This document shows positions 41,980 to 50,395 of a DNA stretch of 64,000 nt, piece after piece; the stretch's first letter is position 1, and every line of letters begins with the position of its first letter. The DNA comes from Micromonospora sp. Llam0 (GTDB taxonomy: Bacteria > Actinomycetota > Actinomycetes > Mycobacteriales > Micromonosporaceae), in NCBI RefSeq assembly GCF_003751085.1, contig NZ_RJJY01000002.1, positions 434,001-498,000 on the forward strand. The letters run 5' to 3'. The translations under genes were made by a program, and so were the position numbers. The notes beneath the pieces are model-generated. The model had not been told where the DNA came from and searched no databases. It saw only the letters and a program-made list of their open reading frames with translations.

Positions 41980-42011
41980 TGGACCATACTCGTTTCCCTA
42001 CATAGGGTCCA
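41980..42011 (-). promoter_or_regulatory. PadR operator candidate
   Basis: Just upstream of the padR ATG, TGGACC (41980-41985) and GGTCCA (42006-42011) face each other, enclosing the smaller palindrome CCCTA-CA-TAGGG (41996-42007). This nested symmetry is a plausible autoregulatory site. Confidence 0.5.
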
Positions 42012-42060
42012 TCCCCGATTCGGTCCAGCCGCGCACCGACGTGGCCCCCGCAGTCGCTGT

Positions 42061-43353
42061 TCAGGGTTGCAGCCACCATGGACTGCTGTACGCCACCCCG
42101 AAGTCGTTACATGGGTGCCCGTTCGGGCCGGGCGTCGGGTTGGCCAGCTCCGGGTCGGAGACCCGCAGCACGACCCAGTCGCCGTCGGCGACGTCGAGCG
42201 GCACGGTGAGCTCGGCGACCGACCCGGCGACGGTGTCGACGACGTCGACCACGGTCGGCACCGAGGTCCCGGGGCGCAGCACCTGGATCCGCAGCGGCTT
42301 GCCGTCCCACACCGCACCCCGGTCCAGGTCCACCTGGAACCGGACGTCACCGGAGGTCAATCCGATGACCCCACCCATCCGTACGCCGTTGGCGGCCGCG
42401 TCGAGCCGCAGGCCGGAGACCCGGGTGGCGAAGCAGCGGCGGGCCGCCATCGCCTCGAACACCGCCGCGCGGGTGTTCTCGGCGACCCACAGACCGCTGC
42501 GGCCCTTGCCCTCGTGGAACCCCCAGCTGGTGCCGTGCTCGTCGGTGACCCCGGTCAGACCCGGCCGCCAGCCGGCGTTGAGGCAGGCCACCAGCGGCGA
42601 CGTCGTCCGGGACGACCAGCCTTCGAACAGATAGTCGTCGGTACGGTTGAACATCTCCAGGCCGACGAGCTGCTGTCGGGCCGAGGCGTCGTACGAGAAG
42701 TTGTCGAACCGGCCGATCTCCCGCCCCGGATGGTTGAAGCTGGCCAGGCCACCGGGCCGGCCGGCCAACCACCGGTAGAGGCTGCCGGGGCTACCGGCCC
42801 GCAGCAGGTCGGCGAAGTCCGAGGTGTTCCACACGTTGATGTGGCCCTGCAGCGGGTGCGACCACTCGAAGCCGCGGATCGCGGTGAACTGGCCGGGGTC
42901 GTCGGCCGCGTTGGCGAGCTCACCGGTGGTCCGCCACTCCGACTGGCTGAGCCCGCTGATGGCGAACATCGTCGCGTGGTCGGTGAGCGCGGCGACGTCG
43001 AGCCCGGCCTCGCGCATCGAGGCGAACGCATCGTCGGCGCTGCCGTCCCCGTCGGACATGACGGTGTGGTTGTGCAGATCGGCGTGGACCAGGGTGGTCC
43101 CCTGACTGATCCGCGACGCCCGGGAAGCGCCGGGCGCGGTCGCCGCCGGCGCGCCGGCCGTCATGGCGGTGGCGGCCCGGGCGGTGCCGGGGACGGCCGC
43201 GAGCATCAGCATGCCGCCGGCAGCGGCCAGCATTGATCTGCGGCCGAGGCCGCCGGCCGGGTGCGAGGCGGGGTCGATCTGGCCGTACGGCAGCTGACCC
43301 GTCTGGTGGTCGTCGGGTGTGTGATGGCAGCGGTGGGGGTGTGATCCACTCAT
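42061..43353 (-). CDS. Tat-exported PHP-domain phosphoesterase
   Basis: This protein has 430 residues. A twin-arginine signal (GGLGRRSMLAAAGGMLMLAA, then an Ala-rich cleavage region) lies near residues 35-65. The PHP domain starts DLHNHTVMSDG (metal-binding His-X-His) and continues with AALTDHATMF and later HPLQGHINVW and FNHPGREIG. PHP enzymes hydrolyse phosphoesters with bound metals; here the substrate is outside the cell and unknown. An in-frame ATG nine bases upstream (43362) is an alternative start. Confidence 0.85.
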   Translation of the reverse strand: MSGSHPHRCHHTPDDHQTGQLPYGQIDPASHPAGGLGRRSMLAAAGGMLMLAAVPGTARAATAMTAGAPAATAPGASRASRISQGTTLVHADLHNHTVMSDGDGSADDAFASMREAGLDVAALTDHATMFAISGLSQSEWRTTGELANAADDPGQFTAIRGFEWSHPLQGHINVWNTSDFADLLRAGSPGSLYRWLAGRPGGLASFNHPGREIGRFDNFSYDASARQQLVGLEMFNRTDDYLFEGWSSRTTSPLVACLNAGWRPGLTGVTDEHGTSWGFHEGKGRSGLWVAENTRAAVFEAMAARRCFATRVSGLRLDAAANGVRMGGVIGLTSGDVRFQVDLDRGAVWDGKPLRIQVLRPGTSVPTVVDVVDTVAGSVAELTVPLDVADGDWVVLRVSDPELANPTPGPNGHPCNDFGVAYSSPWWLQP

Positions 43354-43529
43354 GCCAATCATTAGATCGATATAAGTCTTTCCGGAGCGCTGCGCCGAGT
43401 TGTCCGGCAGACGAACACCGCACGTCTCACCCGTGGGCCCACCCGCCGACTGTGGTTCGGCATGATCACTTGACCTGCAGCTGGGCGAGTGTCGGCGTGT
43501 CGCCCAGCAGAACGTCAAATGATCATCCG

Positions 43530-43705
43530 GCCGGCCGAGCGTCGGCTGACGAGGACTGGCTCGTCCTGGTCGACGACGACGGCAACCGCAAACTGGCCTT
43601 CCAACAAGTGCCCGTGCTGGCCCGGCCCACTTGGCCCTCGCACCGTTCCACGTACTCGCCGACCCAGCCGGGCACCCGTTCTGCGTCCTCGTCGGCCAGC
43701 AGTAG
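43530..43705 (+). pseudogene. VOC (glyoxalase-like) family pseudogene
   Basis: Rightward fragments read DWLVLVDDDGNRKLAFQQVP in one frame and, after a gap, LAPFHVLADPAGHPFCVLVG ending at a stop in another. Together they are the beginning and end of a VOC-fold protein whose middle has been deleted. It lies between PHP and methyltransferase genes, both on the other strand. Confidence 0.65.
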
Positions 43706-43769
43706 GTCCGGTATGCCGGACCATGGCGCCGGGCGCGGCGCTAGGGCAGGTTCTACCGCGCCGCCGGCC

Positions 43770-44447
43770 CTACTCGCCGTGCTCTGCAGGGCCGGTGGCT
43801 CGGTAGAAGACGAAGCTAGCGAGGCGACCGAACCGACCACGGCTGCGGCCGTTCTCCGTACCGCCGGTCAGACCGGCTTCGGCCAACGCGGCCAGCACCC
43901 GCTCGGGTCGGCTGGCCACCACCCGGGGATCATTGTGCAGACGTCCGGAACCGTGGCCCGAGGCCGTACCGTCGATGTCGACGACGTGGAACTGACCGCC
44001 GGGGCGCAGCACCCGCCGGACCTCCCGCAGCGCGCGGGCCCGCTCCTCGTCGGCCAGATGGTGCAGCATGAACGCGGACAGCACCCGGTCGACGCTGGCG
44101 TCGGGCAGCGGCAGGTCGCCAGCAAAGGCGACCTCGTAGCGGATCGGCAGCTTGGCTCGGGCGGCCTTGCGCCGGGCCAGCCGCAGCGCGGCCTGGTCCG
44201 GGTCGATGCCGACGGCGTCAACGTCCGGCTGCCGGCGCAGTAGCGCCCGCAGCAGGTTGCCGGTGCCACAGCCGATCTCCAGCACGCGCAGCCCGGGCCG
44301 GATCTCTGCCCGGTCGATCAACTGCTGGTGCATCCGCCCCGCGCCGACCAGCCGGCTGAACGGGTCGTACAACGGCAGCATCCACTGCCGTCCCATCGCA
44401 GGCAGGTAGTGCTGGTGCGGACGACTGGCGCTGCCCTGTGCGGTCAT
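43770..44447 (-). CDS. Class I SAM-dependent methyltransferase
   Basis: This protein has 225 residues. SAM-binding motif I is VLEIGCGTGNLLRALL, the acidic motif II end is AVGIDPDQAAL, then DLPLPDASVDRVLSAFMLHH and VLRPGGQFHVVDID. It is of the ubiE-like (Methyltransf_11) type. GGAGAG precedes the ATG. It is divergent from an AraC regulator, which may control it. Substrate unknown. Confidence 0.9.
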   Translation of the reverse strand: MTAQGSASRPHQHYLPAMGRQWMLPLYDPFSRLVGAGRMHQQLIDRAEIRPGLRVLEIGCGTGNLLRALLRRQPDVDAVGIDPDQAALRLARRKAARAKLPIRYEVAFAGDLPLPDASVDRVLSAFMLHHLADEERARALREVRRVLRPGGQFHVVDIDGTASGHGSGRLHNDPRVVASRPERVLAALAEAGLTGGTENGRSRGRFGRLASFVFYRATGPAEHGE

Positions 44448-44534
44448 GTCACTCTCCAATATCGGACGAGATTCGGTCACGGTTCCAGCATCGGTTGCTG
44501 ATCGCAGCGTGGCATCGGTGAGGTTGCGGTAAGG

Positions 44535-45557
44535 ATGCGACAAAGTTTGGCTTCGGCTCCCCGCATTGTCGGTACCGCCGGGCGGGGTGTCCCGGTGGTC
44601 GGCTTTCCCCGCATGCCCGGCGCCGCGCCGGTAGCGATGGCCCGGGTCCAGCAGCAAGGGCCGGCTATCGCCGCGATACCCGCCGACGCGCACGCCCACG
44701 ACTTCGTCGCGCTCTGCTACGCCGAACGGGCCGACACGACGGTGTGCATCGACGACCGGACCTGGCCGGTGACCGACGGGGATCTGCTCGTCGTCGCCCC
44801 GGGCCAGGTCGTCTCGTTCGGCGGTCGGCCCGAGCGACTCGCCATCGACGGCTGGGTGGTGTTGTTTCCCGCCGGGGCGGTCCGACCCGGGACCACCGGG
44901 GTGTACGCCTCGTGGCGCACCCACCCGCTGCTGTTCCCGTTCGCCCGGGGCACCGAGCGGGCGCAGCGGCTCAACGTCCCACTCCCGGACCGGGCCGCCT
45001 GGGCCGCGCGCTTCGCCGCACTCGACGACGAGCTAGGGGCCCGACGCGGCGGCCACCAGGAAGCCGCGCTCGCCCACCTGACCCTGCTGCTGGTGGCTGC
45101 GGCCCGGTTGTCGACCAGCGTCGCCGACCAGCTGCGGGCCTCGGACGAGCCGCTGCTCGCGGCCGTGTTCGACATCATCGAACAGCGTTACCACGAGCCG
45201 CTCTCGCTGGCCGACGTGGCGGCCGCGCTCTCGCTCACCGCCGGCCACCTCACCACCGTGGTACGCCGCCGAACCGGCCGCACCGTCCAACAGTGGATCG
45301 CCCAGCGGCGCATGCAGCAGGCTCGCGTGCTGCTCGCCGAGACCACGTTGACCGTGGCCGCGATCAGCCACCGGGTCGGATACCCGGACGTCAGCTACTT
45401 CATCAAACGGTTCCGGGCCGAGCACACCGTCACCCCGGCGCAGTGGCGGGCCGCCGGATCCCCACGGCAGGGCCCGCCACTCGGCCAGACTGATCTCTCC
45501 GCTACGGCAGCTGCTTCAGCTCGTCGACGACGGCCCGCCGCACCACCGCCTGGCTGA
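44535..45557 (+). CDS. AraC family transcriptional regulator
   Basis: This protein has 340 residues. An N-terminal cupin-like sensing domain (HAHDFVALCYAERADTTVC, GDLLVVAPGQVVSFGG) is followed by two C-terminal HTH motifs (SLADVAAALSLTAGHLTTVV and ISHRVGYPDVSYFIKRFR). It is divergent from the methyltransferase gene across 87 bases. Its last about 55 bases overlap the 3' end of the convergent gene. Confidence 0.9.
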   Translation: MRQSLASAPRIVGTAGRGVPVVGFPRMPGAAPVAMARVQQQGPAIAAIPADAHAHDFVALCYAERADTTVCIDDRTWPVTDGDLLVVAPGQVVSFGGRPERLAIDGWVVLFPAGAVRPGTTGVYASWRTHPLLFPFARGTERAQRLNVPLPDRAAWAARFAALDDELGARRGGHQEAALAHLTLLLVAAARLSTSVADQLRASDEPLLAAVFDIIEQRYHEPLSLADVAAALSLTAGHLTTVVRRRTGRTVQQWIAQRRMQQARVLLAETTLTVAAISHRVGYPDVSYFIKRFRAEHTVTPAQWRAAGSPRQGPPLGQTDLSATAAASARRRRPAAPPPG

Positions 45558-46593
45558 ACGTCACCGTGCCGGCCGGGATGATGCTGTCCGGCACCGCCGT
45601 GGTGTACACCGACCGCGACCCGAGGAAGGTGTGGTCCTCCCGGTCGAAGATCCATTCGTTGCGTACCCCGGTGCCTTCCTCGACCCGGGCCACCGCGACG
45701 CCGCTACGCCCGATCGCGTCGGTCGCGTCGTCGACCAGCAGCACGCCCGGGATCTTCGCCGCCGCCCGGTAGAGGGCGGCGCTCAGCTCGGCCGGCGGGT
45801 ACTGCTCGCCGATCAGGTCACCGATGGTGGTGAACGCCTGGTGGTCCGGGTGGTTGCCCTGACCCCGGGTCTCGGCGTAGATCCACTCCAGCAGCGCGTC
45901 CGGATCGGTCGGCAGCGTGGCCAGCCGGTCGTACGCGCCGAAGTGCCGTACGTCGCTGTCGAGGGTGATGCCGGCCGGCTCGTTCAGCTCGTCGACCAGC
46001 CAGCCACGGTGGCCGTCCGGCGACAGCCACACCTGGCGCAGGTGCAGCCCTTGGCGGACCAGCCGGGTCTCGCCGGTGTCCGCGTTGTGTGCTTCGTACG
46101 TGTCAGCGACCTGGCTCTCGACATAGATGAACTGGTCCGGGCGAACCAGACCGGTGTCCCGGGTGGCGGCGACCAGCGCGATCTCGTCGAGCAGCGCCGC
46201 CGCGCCCTCGGCGATGCCGGCATCGGGGTCGGCGAACTGGGCCGGGCCTTCGGCCACCTGATCGGGGCCGGCGGTGCTGCCGGCCGGGCCGGCCGGATCG
46301 CCGGCCGGACCACCGCCGGGGTTCAGCGCCAGGCCGACGACGATCAGACCGGCCAGTACGGTGGCGACGGTCGGCACCGCGACGGACAGCCGGGGCATCC
46401 GCCACCGGCGGTGCGACGGCCCGGACGCGTCACCCGACATCGGGGTGCTTCGGCTCTCCTGCTCGATCATGGTCATCAGTGACTCCCGGTGGAAGTGGTG
46501 ACGTCCGGCCGGCAGGTCCCGGGCGGGCGGCGGCCCAAGCGGCGCGTCGGGCTGCCGGCCGATCTCCTCGGGGCGGGCTCCGTTGATCCTCAT
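45502..46593 (-). CDS. CU044_5270-type membrane protein, ECF sigma partner
   Basis: This protein has 363 residues. A cytoplasmic N-terminus with RRWRMPRLS is followed by a single TM (VAVPTVATVLAGLIVVGLAL, near 73-92) and a large extracytoplasmic domain. The pattern matches the CU044_5270 family, which is regularly encoded after an ECF sigma factor and is thought to act like an anti-sigma or sensor. Its ATG overlaps the sigma factor stop (ATGA). Confidence 0.85.
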   Translation of the reverse strand: MRINGARPEEIGRQPDAPLGPPPARDLPAGRHHFHRESLMTMIEQESRSTPMSGDASGPSHRRWRMPRLSVAVPTVATVLAGLIVVGLALNPGGGPAGDPAGPAGSTAGPDQVAEGPAQFADPDAGIAEGAAALLDEIALVAATRDTGLVRPDQFIYVESQVADTYEAHNADTGETRLVRQGLHLRQVWLSPDGHRGWLVDELNEPAGITLDSDVRHFGAYDRLATLPTDPDALLEWIYAETRGQGNHPDHQAFTTIGDLIGEQYPPAELSAALYRAAAKIPGVLLVDDATDAIGRSGVAVARVEEGTGVRNEWIFDREDHTFLGSRSVYTTAVPDSIIPAGTVTFSQAVVRRAVVDELKQLP

Positions 46594-47249
46594 CGGGTTC
46601 CCTCCGTGACGGTCCGTACCGCAGAATCGCGGTCACCTCTTACCTGTCCGGGCAGCGGCGCGGGTTCCGCCTGCCCGGTGCCCAGCTGAGGTGGGACGCC
46701 GAGCAGGTCGCGGAGTTTGCGGCGGGCGCGCGACAGCCGGGACCGGACGGTGCCGACCGGTACGCCGAGCGCCGCAGCGGCCGAGGCGTAGTCCAACTCC
46801 TCCCACAGGCAGAGGGTGACCACCTCGCGTTCCTGACGGCGCAGCGCCGCGAGCGCGGTCAGCACATGGCCGAGCCGGCGTTCGTCGTCGAGGCGGCGGC
46901 CGACGTGGTCGGCGTGGTCGGCGACGCCGCCACCGCCGGCCGCCTCGGCGGAGGCGAACGCGGCGACCGCCGTCCGGTAGCGCCGGTTGCTCCGCTGGGC
47001 GTTGCGGGCCACGTTGGTGGCGATGCCGAGCAGCCAGGCACGCAGCGAGCCACCGTCGGCGTCGATGCGCCCCCGCAGCCGCCAGGCCTGCAGGAACGTC
47101 GTCGACATCACGTCCTCGGCGCTCGCCCAGTCGGCCGTCAACCGGAACGCGTGGTTGTACACCGTCTTCGCGTACCGGTCGAACAGCTCGCCGAAGGCGG
47201 CGGCGTCACCGGCCCGCGCCCGGGCACGTAGGTCCCTCGTCATGCTCAT
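46590..47249 (-). CDS. ECF RNA polymerase sigma factor
   Basis: This 219-residue protein has sigma region 2 (AFGELFDRYAKTVYNHAFRL, SAEDVMSTTFLQAWR) and region 4 (LRRQEREVVTLCLWEELDYA, then GVPVGTVRSRLSRARRKL). It directs transcription of a small regulon and is coupled to the membrane partner that follows. ATGs at 47249 and 47243 are both possible starts. The 101-base gap to the divergent SIMPL gene should contain its promoter. Confidence 0.92.
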   Translation of the reverse strand: MSMTRDLRARARAGDAAAFGELFDRYAKTVYNHAFRLTADWASAEDVMSTTFLQAWRLRGRIDADGGSLRAWLLGIATNVARNAQRSNRRYRTAVAAFASAEAAGGGGVADHADHVGRRLDDERRLGHVLTALAALRRQEREVVTLCLWEELDYASAAAALGVPVGTVRSRLSRARRKLRDLLGVPPQLGTGQAEPAPLPGQVRGDRDSAVRTVTEGTR

Positions 47250-47350
47250 TGTCTGTCCGCCACCACCGTCTGGGTTCCCACCCGGCGGAAGATGATCGCC
47301 GACGTTGCACCGGCCGATGCCGTCGCCGAGCGTCCTTCTAGGATTGACAG

Positions 47351-47992
47351 ATGCAATTGATTGAGCGGCCCTGGGGTGTGACCGCGTTCGGCGCGGCAAG
47401 CGTAAAGGCCATGCCGGGTCTGGTCCGGGTCAGGTTCCGGGTGGTACGGGTAGAGCAGACTCCCTCGGAGGCTTTCGCTACCGCAGCCGAAGCGGTACGC
47501 GCGGTGCGTCAGGCACTGCGGGAGCACGGCGTCGTCGACAGCGCGGTAGAGCGTTCCCGCCTGGATCTGAAAAGTTCGTGGAGTGGCTACGGTCCGGAGC
47601 GGGCGTTCCTCGGATACCAGTGTCAGGCGTCGTTCGCCGTGGAGTCGGACCGGCTGGACATCGTCCAGCAGTTGCTAGATGACGTCGTGGCCGCTGGTGC
47701 AAACGAGATCGAGGCGGTGGAATTCGATGTCACGACAAAGGGCGAGATGCGCGCGGAGGCTCGACGTCAAGCGGTTGCCGCCGCCCGGAGCAAGGCCGAG
47801 CTGTACGCCGAAGCGGCCGGTATCCGGCTCGGTACGGTCGTGCACATCGATGATGTCGATCCAGAGAATGTGGGACACGAGCGCTACCGTGGGCACGGAT
47901 CTGGCGGGCAGGCTTCCGCCCAGGACCTCGCACCCGGGCACGTGGTGGTCTCCGCTGCGGTGATCCTCGGCTTCTCGATCACCCACGGCTGA
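47351..47992 (+). CDS. SIMPL-domain (DUF541) protein
   Basis: This protein has 213 residues. Recognisable SIMPL features: [40 protein letters not shown] and [20 protein letters not shown] with IRLG. There is no signal peptide, unlike many family members, so it is probably cytoplasmic. The function of the family is unsettled; some members bind signalling kinases or protect against oxidative stress. Confidence 0.85.
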   Translation: MQLIERPWGVTAFGAASVKAMPGLVRVRFRVVRVEQTPSEAFATAAEAVRAVRQALREHGVVDSAVERSRLDLKSSWSGYGPERAFLGYQCQASFAVESDRLDIVQQLLDDVVAAGANEIEAVEFDVTTKGEMRAEARRQAVAAARSKAELYAEAAGIRLGTVVHIDDVDPENVGHERYRGHGSGGQASAQDLAPGHVVVSAAVILGFSITHG

Positions 47993-48035
47993 GAAGCGGT
48001 CAGTAGGTTCCCGGCCGGTGTGCCAGGATCGCGTC

Positions 48036-48545
48036 GTGGCAGTCATCGAGGTCGTCGTCGGCGACATCACCCGTGAGGACGTCGACGCCATCGTCACCGC
48101 CGCCAACGAGTCACTGCTCGGCGGCGGTGGAGTCGACGGGGCCGTTCACCGTGCGGCCGGCCCCCGCCTGGCGCGGGCCGGCGGTGCGATCGCCCCCTGC
48201 GAGCCGGGTGACGCCAAGGCGACACCCGCGTTCGACCTCGACCCGCCGGTACGGCACGTCATCCATACCGTCGGGCCGATCTGGGAAGGCGGCGACCACG
48301 GCGAAGCCGAGATTCTGGCCTCCTGCTACCGGTGCAGCCTGCGGGTCGCCGACGAGATCGGCGCTCGGACGATCGCCTTCCCCGCGATCGCCACCGGCGT
48401 GTACGGCTTCCCTGCCGACCGGGCCGCCCGGATCGCCGTTCAGACCGTCACCGCCGCCCCGACCTCCGTGGAACGGATCCGACTCGTCGCGTTCGACGAG
48501 GCCACCGCGACGCACCTCCGGTCCGCGCTGGCCACCACCGGCTGA
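48036..48545 (+). CDS. Macrodomain O-acetyl-ADP-ribose deacetylase
   Basis: This protein has 169 residues and the YmdB-type macrodomain motifs: [20 protein letters not shown], then [23 protein letters not shown] and [11 protein letters not shown]. It removes acetyl from O-acetyl-ADP-ribose and may reverse mono-ADP-ribosylation. The GTG at 48036 was chosen because AGGAT precedes it; GTG 48018 is the alternative. Notably the prophage in the same window carries an ADP-ribosyltransferase-like domain. Confidence 0.92.
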   Translation: MAVIEVVVGDITREDVDAIVTAANESLLGGGGVDGAVHRAAGPRLARAGGAIAPCEPGDAKATPAFDLDPPVRHVIHTVGPIWEGGDHGEAEILASCYRCSLRVADEIGARTIAFPAIATGVYGFPADRAARIAVQTVTAAPTSVERIRLVAFDEATATHLRSALATTG

Positions 48546-48632
48546 TTCACCCGCCTGGCAGCCGCCCGAGTTCGCACACCGCCACGGCGACACCCTCGCC
48601 GCAGGCAGGGCGCGCTTCTGCCGTGGTCGCGT

Positions 48633-49082
48633 CTACGCCTGGCCGGAGTCCGGTACGTGCACGTAGAGTTCGTGCACCTGCGGCTGGGCGTCAGACCGGT
48701 AGCCGAGGTCGAGCTTCATGCCGCCGACCGTCCGTCCCTGGTCGCGCAGCCACTGTTCGATGGCGCCGAACGTGTCCCCGATCTCCGCCACCGGCCCGGT
48801 GTGCCGGCAGTATGCCCAGTCGCCCCCCGGAACGTGGGCGGTTGTCCATTGACCGGAGATGGGCGCCTGTGGTGATACAGCCACCCCGACGACTTCCTGG
48901 TACCGCCCCTCACCAAGGTGGTAGCTCGCCTCGGCGAAGGTGCCGTCGGCGGACGGCGGCAGGTCCGCGCACCGGTCGAACAGCTGCCGCCACGCGGTGG
49001 GGACCAGCCTGCTCAGCTCTTGGAACGGCGCGACGACCGGCAGGCCGACCACGACGACCGGCTCCCGGCTGACGATCCGCAT
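48633..49082 (-). CDS. GyrI-like small-molecule binding protein
   Basis: This protein has 149 residues. It is a stand-alone GyrI-like (AraC effector-binding) domain: VVVVGLPVVAPFQELSRLVP, ASYHLGEGRYQEVVGVAVS and MKLDLGYRSDAQPQVHELYV. Such proteins bind small aromatic compounds or hydrolyse toxins. A strong GAGGGAGG precedes the ATG. An IS200/IS605 end lies right upstream, and a broken copy of its 5' end lies at 50300-50358. Confidence 0.8.
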   Translation of the reverse strand: MRIVSREPVVVVGLPVVAPFQELSRLVPTAWRQLFDRCADLPPSADGTFAEASYHLGEGRYQEVVGVAVSPQAPISGQWTTAHVPGGDWAYCRHTGPVAEIGDTFGAIEQWLRDQGRTVGGMKLDLGYRSDAQPQVHELYVHVPDSGQA

Positions 49083-49100
49083 GGCGCCTCCCTCTTGACA

Positions 49101-49143
49101 TCTCCCCCTGCTGAAGCAGGGAGATTCAACCCTCACGGGTTGA
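49101..49143 (-). mobile_element. IS200/IS605-type end remnant (omegaRNA-like hairpins)
   Basis: Read on the reverse strand this is a TCAACCC-GTGA-GGGTTGA stem (49126-49143) followed by AGCAGGG/CCCTGCT (49106-49121) and then GGGGGAGATGTCAAG. That string is very like the right end and omegaRNA scaffold of actinobacterial IS200/IS605 elements with tnpB. A frame upstream of it ends SAKQKTQPVRVESP, similar to TnpB C-termini. No full tnpB or tnpA is present, so this is a relic. The 433-base gap 49083-49515 holds nothing else convincing. Confidence 0.6.
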
Positions 49144-49515
49144 GTTTTCTGCTTCGCCGACCACAGCCGACCCGAATCAACGGCAAGGGACGGGATACCG
49201 CCCATCGGTCTTACACAGTCTCCACAGACGTCACTTCCCGCCAGCCCGGCGGTAGGCCCGACCAGCTTGGTTGTCACCGGAAGGACAACGCCACGTTAGC
49301 ACACCTGTCCGTACGCCGGTGTCCCGGTGCGCGAGTAGCAGACGTCGATCCGCCTCGGCGGCGAATCGACTTTCCCTGCCCTGCTCCGCAGGAATCCGTT
49401 TCCTCCCCGGCCGGAAGGACTCCGTTGGGGAAGGCCGGAGTATCCACGGAAGGCATCTGATGACCCACGGTTCCGGATCATGATGCCGGATCGACGGCAC
49501 TAACCCCTGGCTGGG

Positions 49516-50190
49516 TCACGGCACCGCGCCGGTGACCACGCCCTCCAGCGCCGCTGTCAACTCCGCTGCGGTGATCACCGCTCCGACAGCGTAGACCTCC
49601 TGGCCGAGGATGGCGGTCTCCGGGCAGTCGTCCCCCGCCGTCTCGAACTTGACCGTCTCCACCAACTCCCAGGTCCGCAGCTCCCACACCAGGATCGTGA
49701 CCTCTCGGTTGTACAGCGGGACCCGCAGCGGGACCGTGCTGGTACCCAGGGTGTAGCTACAGGTCCTGAGTTCAACGTCACCCAAGGTCTCGTAGGCGCA
49801 GCCGACCAGGACCACCTCGGATGCCGTCTCCGGCGTCCACTCCACAGGAAAGGCCTCCTCGCTGAGCACCACGACTTCCACTGCGCCGCCCATCACGATC
49901 GGATGCGGCCCGGTGCCCGCGTATTCCGTCTGCGTGCGGTAGTCGAGGTCCCGGTCCTCGCACAGGTCGCCGAGATCAGCCGGGTCGTCAGGCAAATCCC
50001 AGCCGGGGAAGGAGGGTGCTGGCGGTGTTCGCTGTGGGCCTGCCCCGTCCGCAGCGCGGTCAGCACCCGGCCCCGTGCTCTCGCTGCTCTCGCATCCTGA
50101 CAGGAGCAACGACCCGGCCAGCAGCGCGACCGCGACCTTGAAGAGGCGATGCCGACGGTTCGCGAGATTCGGATAGCGCAGAGCCATCAT
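49516..50190 (-). CDS. Lipoprotein
   Basis: This protein has 224 residues. A signal peptide (RRHRLFKVAVALLAGSLLLS) runs to a lipobox LLSGC near residue 33, then a Ser/Gly/Pro-rich linker and a beta-rich domain with several Cys (LCEDRDLDY, VGCAYETL, RTCSYTLG, DDCPET) likely forming disulfides. Attached to the outer face of the membrane. No family is recognised. Start ATG 50190 or 50187. Confidence 0.78.
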   Translation of the reverse strand: MMALRYPNLANRRHRLFKVAVALLAGSLLLSGCESSESTGPGADRAADGAGPQRTPPAPSFPGWDLPDDPADLGDLCEDRDLDYRTQTEYAGTGPHPIVMGGAVEVVVLSEEAFPVEWTPETASEVVLVGCAYETLGDVELRTCSYTLGTSTVPLRVPLYNREVTILVWELRTWELVETVKFETAGDDCPETAILGQEVYAVGAVITAAELTAALEGVVTGAVP

Positions 50191-50299
50191 CCTCCAGGGT
50201 GGCCAGCATGGCGGTGGGCGCCGATCAGCGTGACGATGCGTGCGTCTGGAGGGCGCGACAAAACGACTGTCGGTCTATCGATGAGTCTAGCAGCGCGGC

Positions 50300-50358
50300 G
50301 GACGACGGCAGGCCGACCACGACGACCGGCTTCCGGCTGACGATCTGCATGATGCCTC
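50300..50358 (-). pseudogene. Duplicated 5' fragment of the GyrI-like gene
   Basis: Bases 50300-50358 match 49031-49091 closely, including the ATG and the codons for VSRxPVVVVGLP, then diverge. It is a leftover of a second copy of the GyrI-like gene, cut off next to the ISL3 left end. The rest of 50191-50395 shows no gene. Confidence 0.75.
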
Positions 50359-50395
50359 CGGCACCGCCCTCCGGCACCGCCCTCCGGCTCACTAC

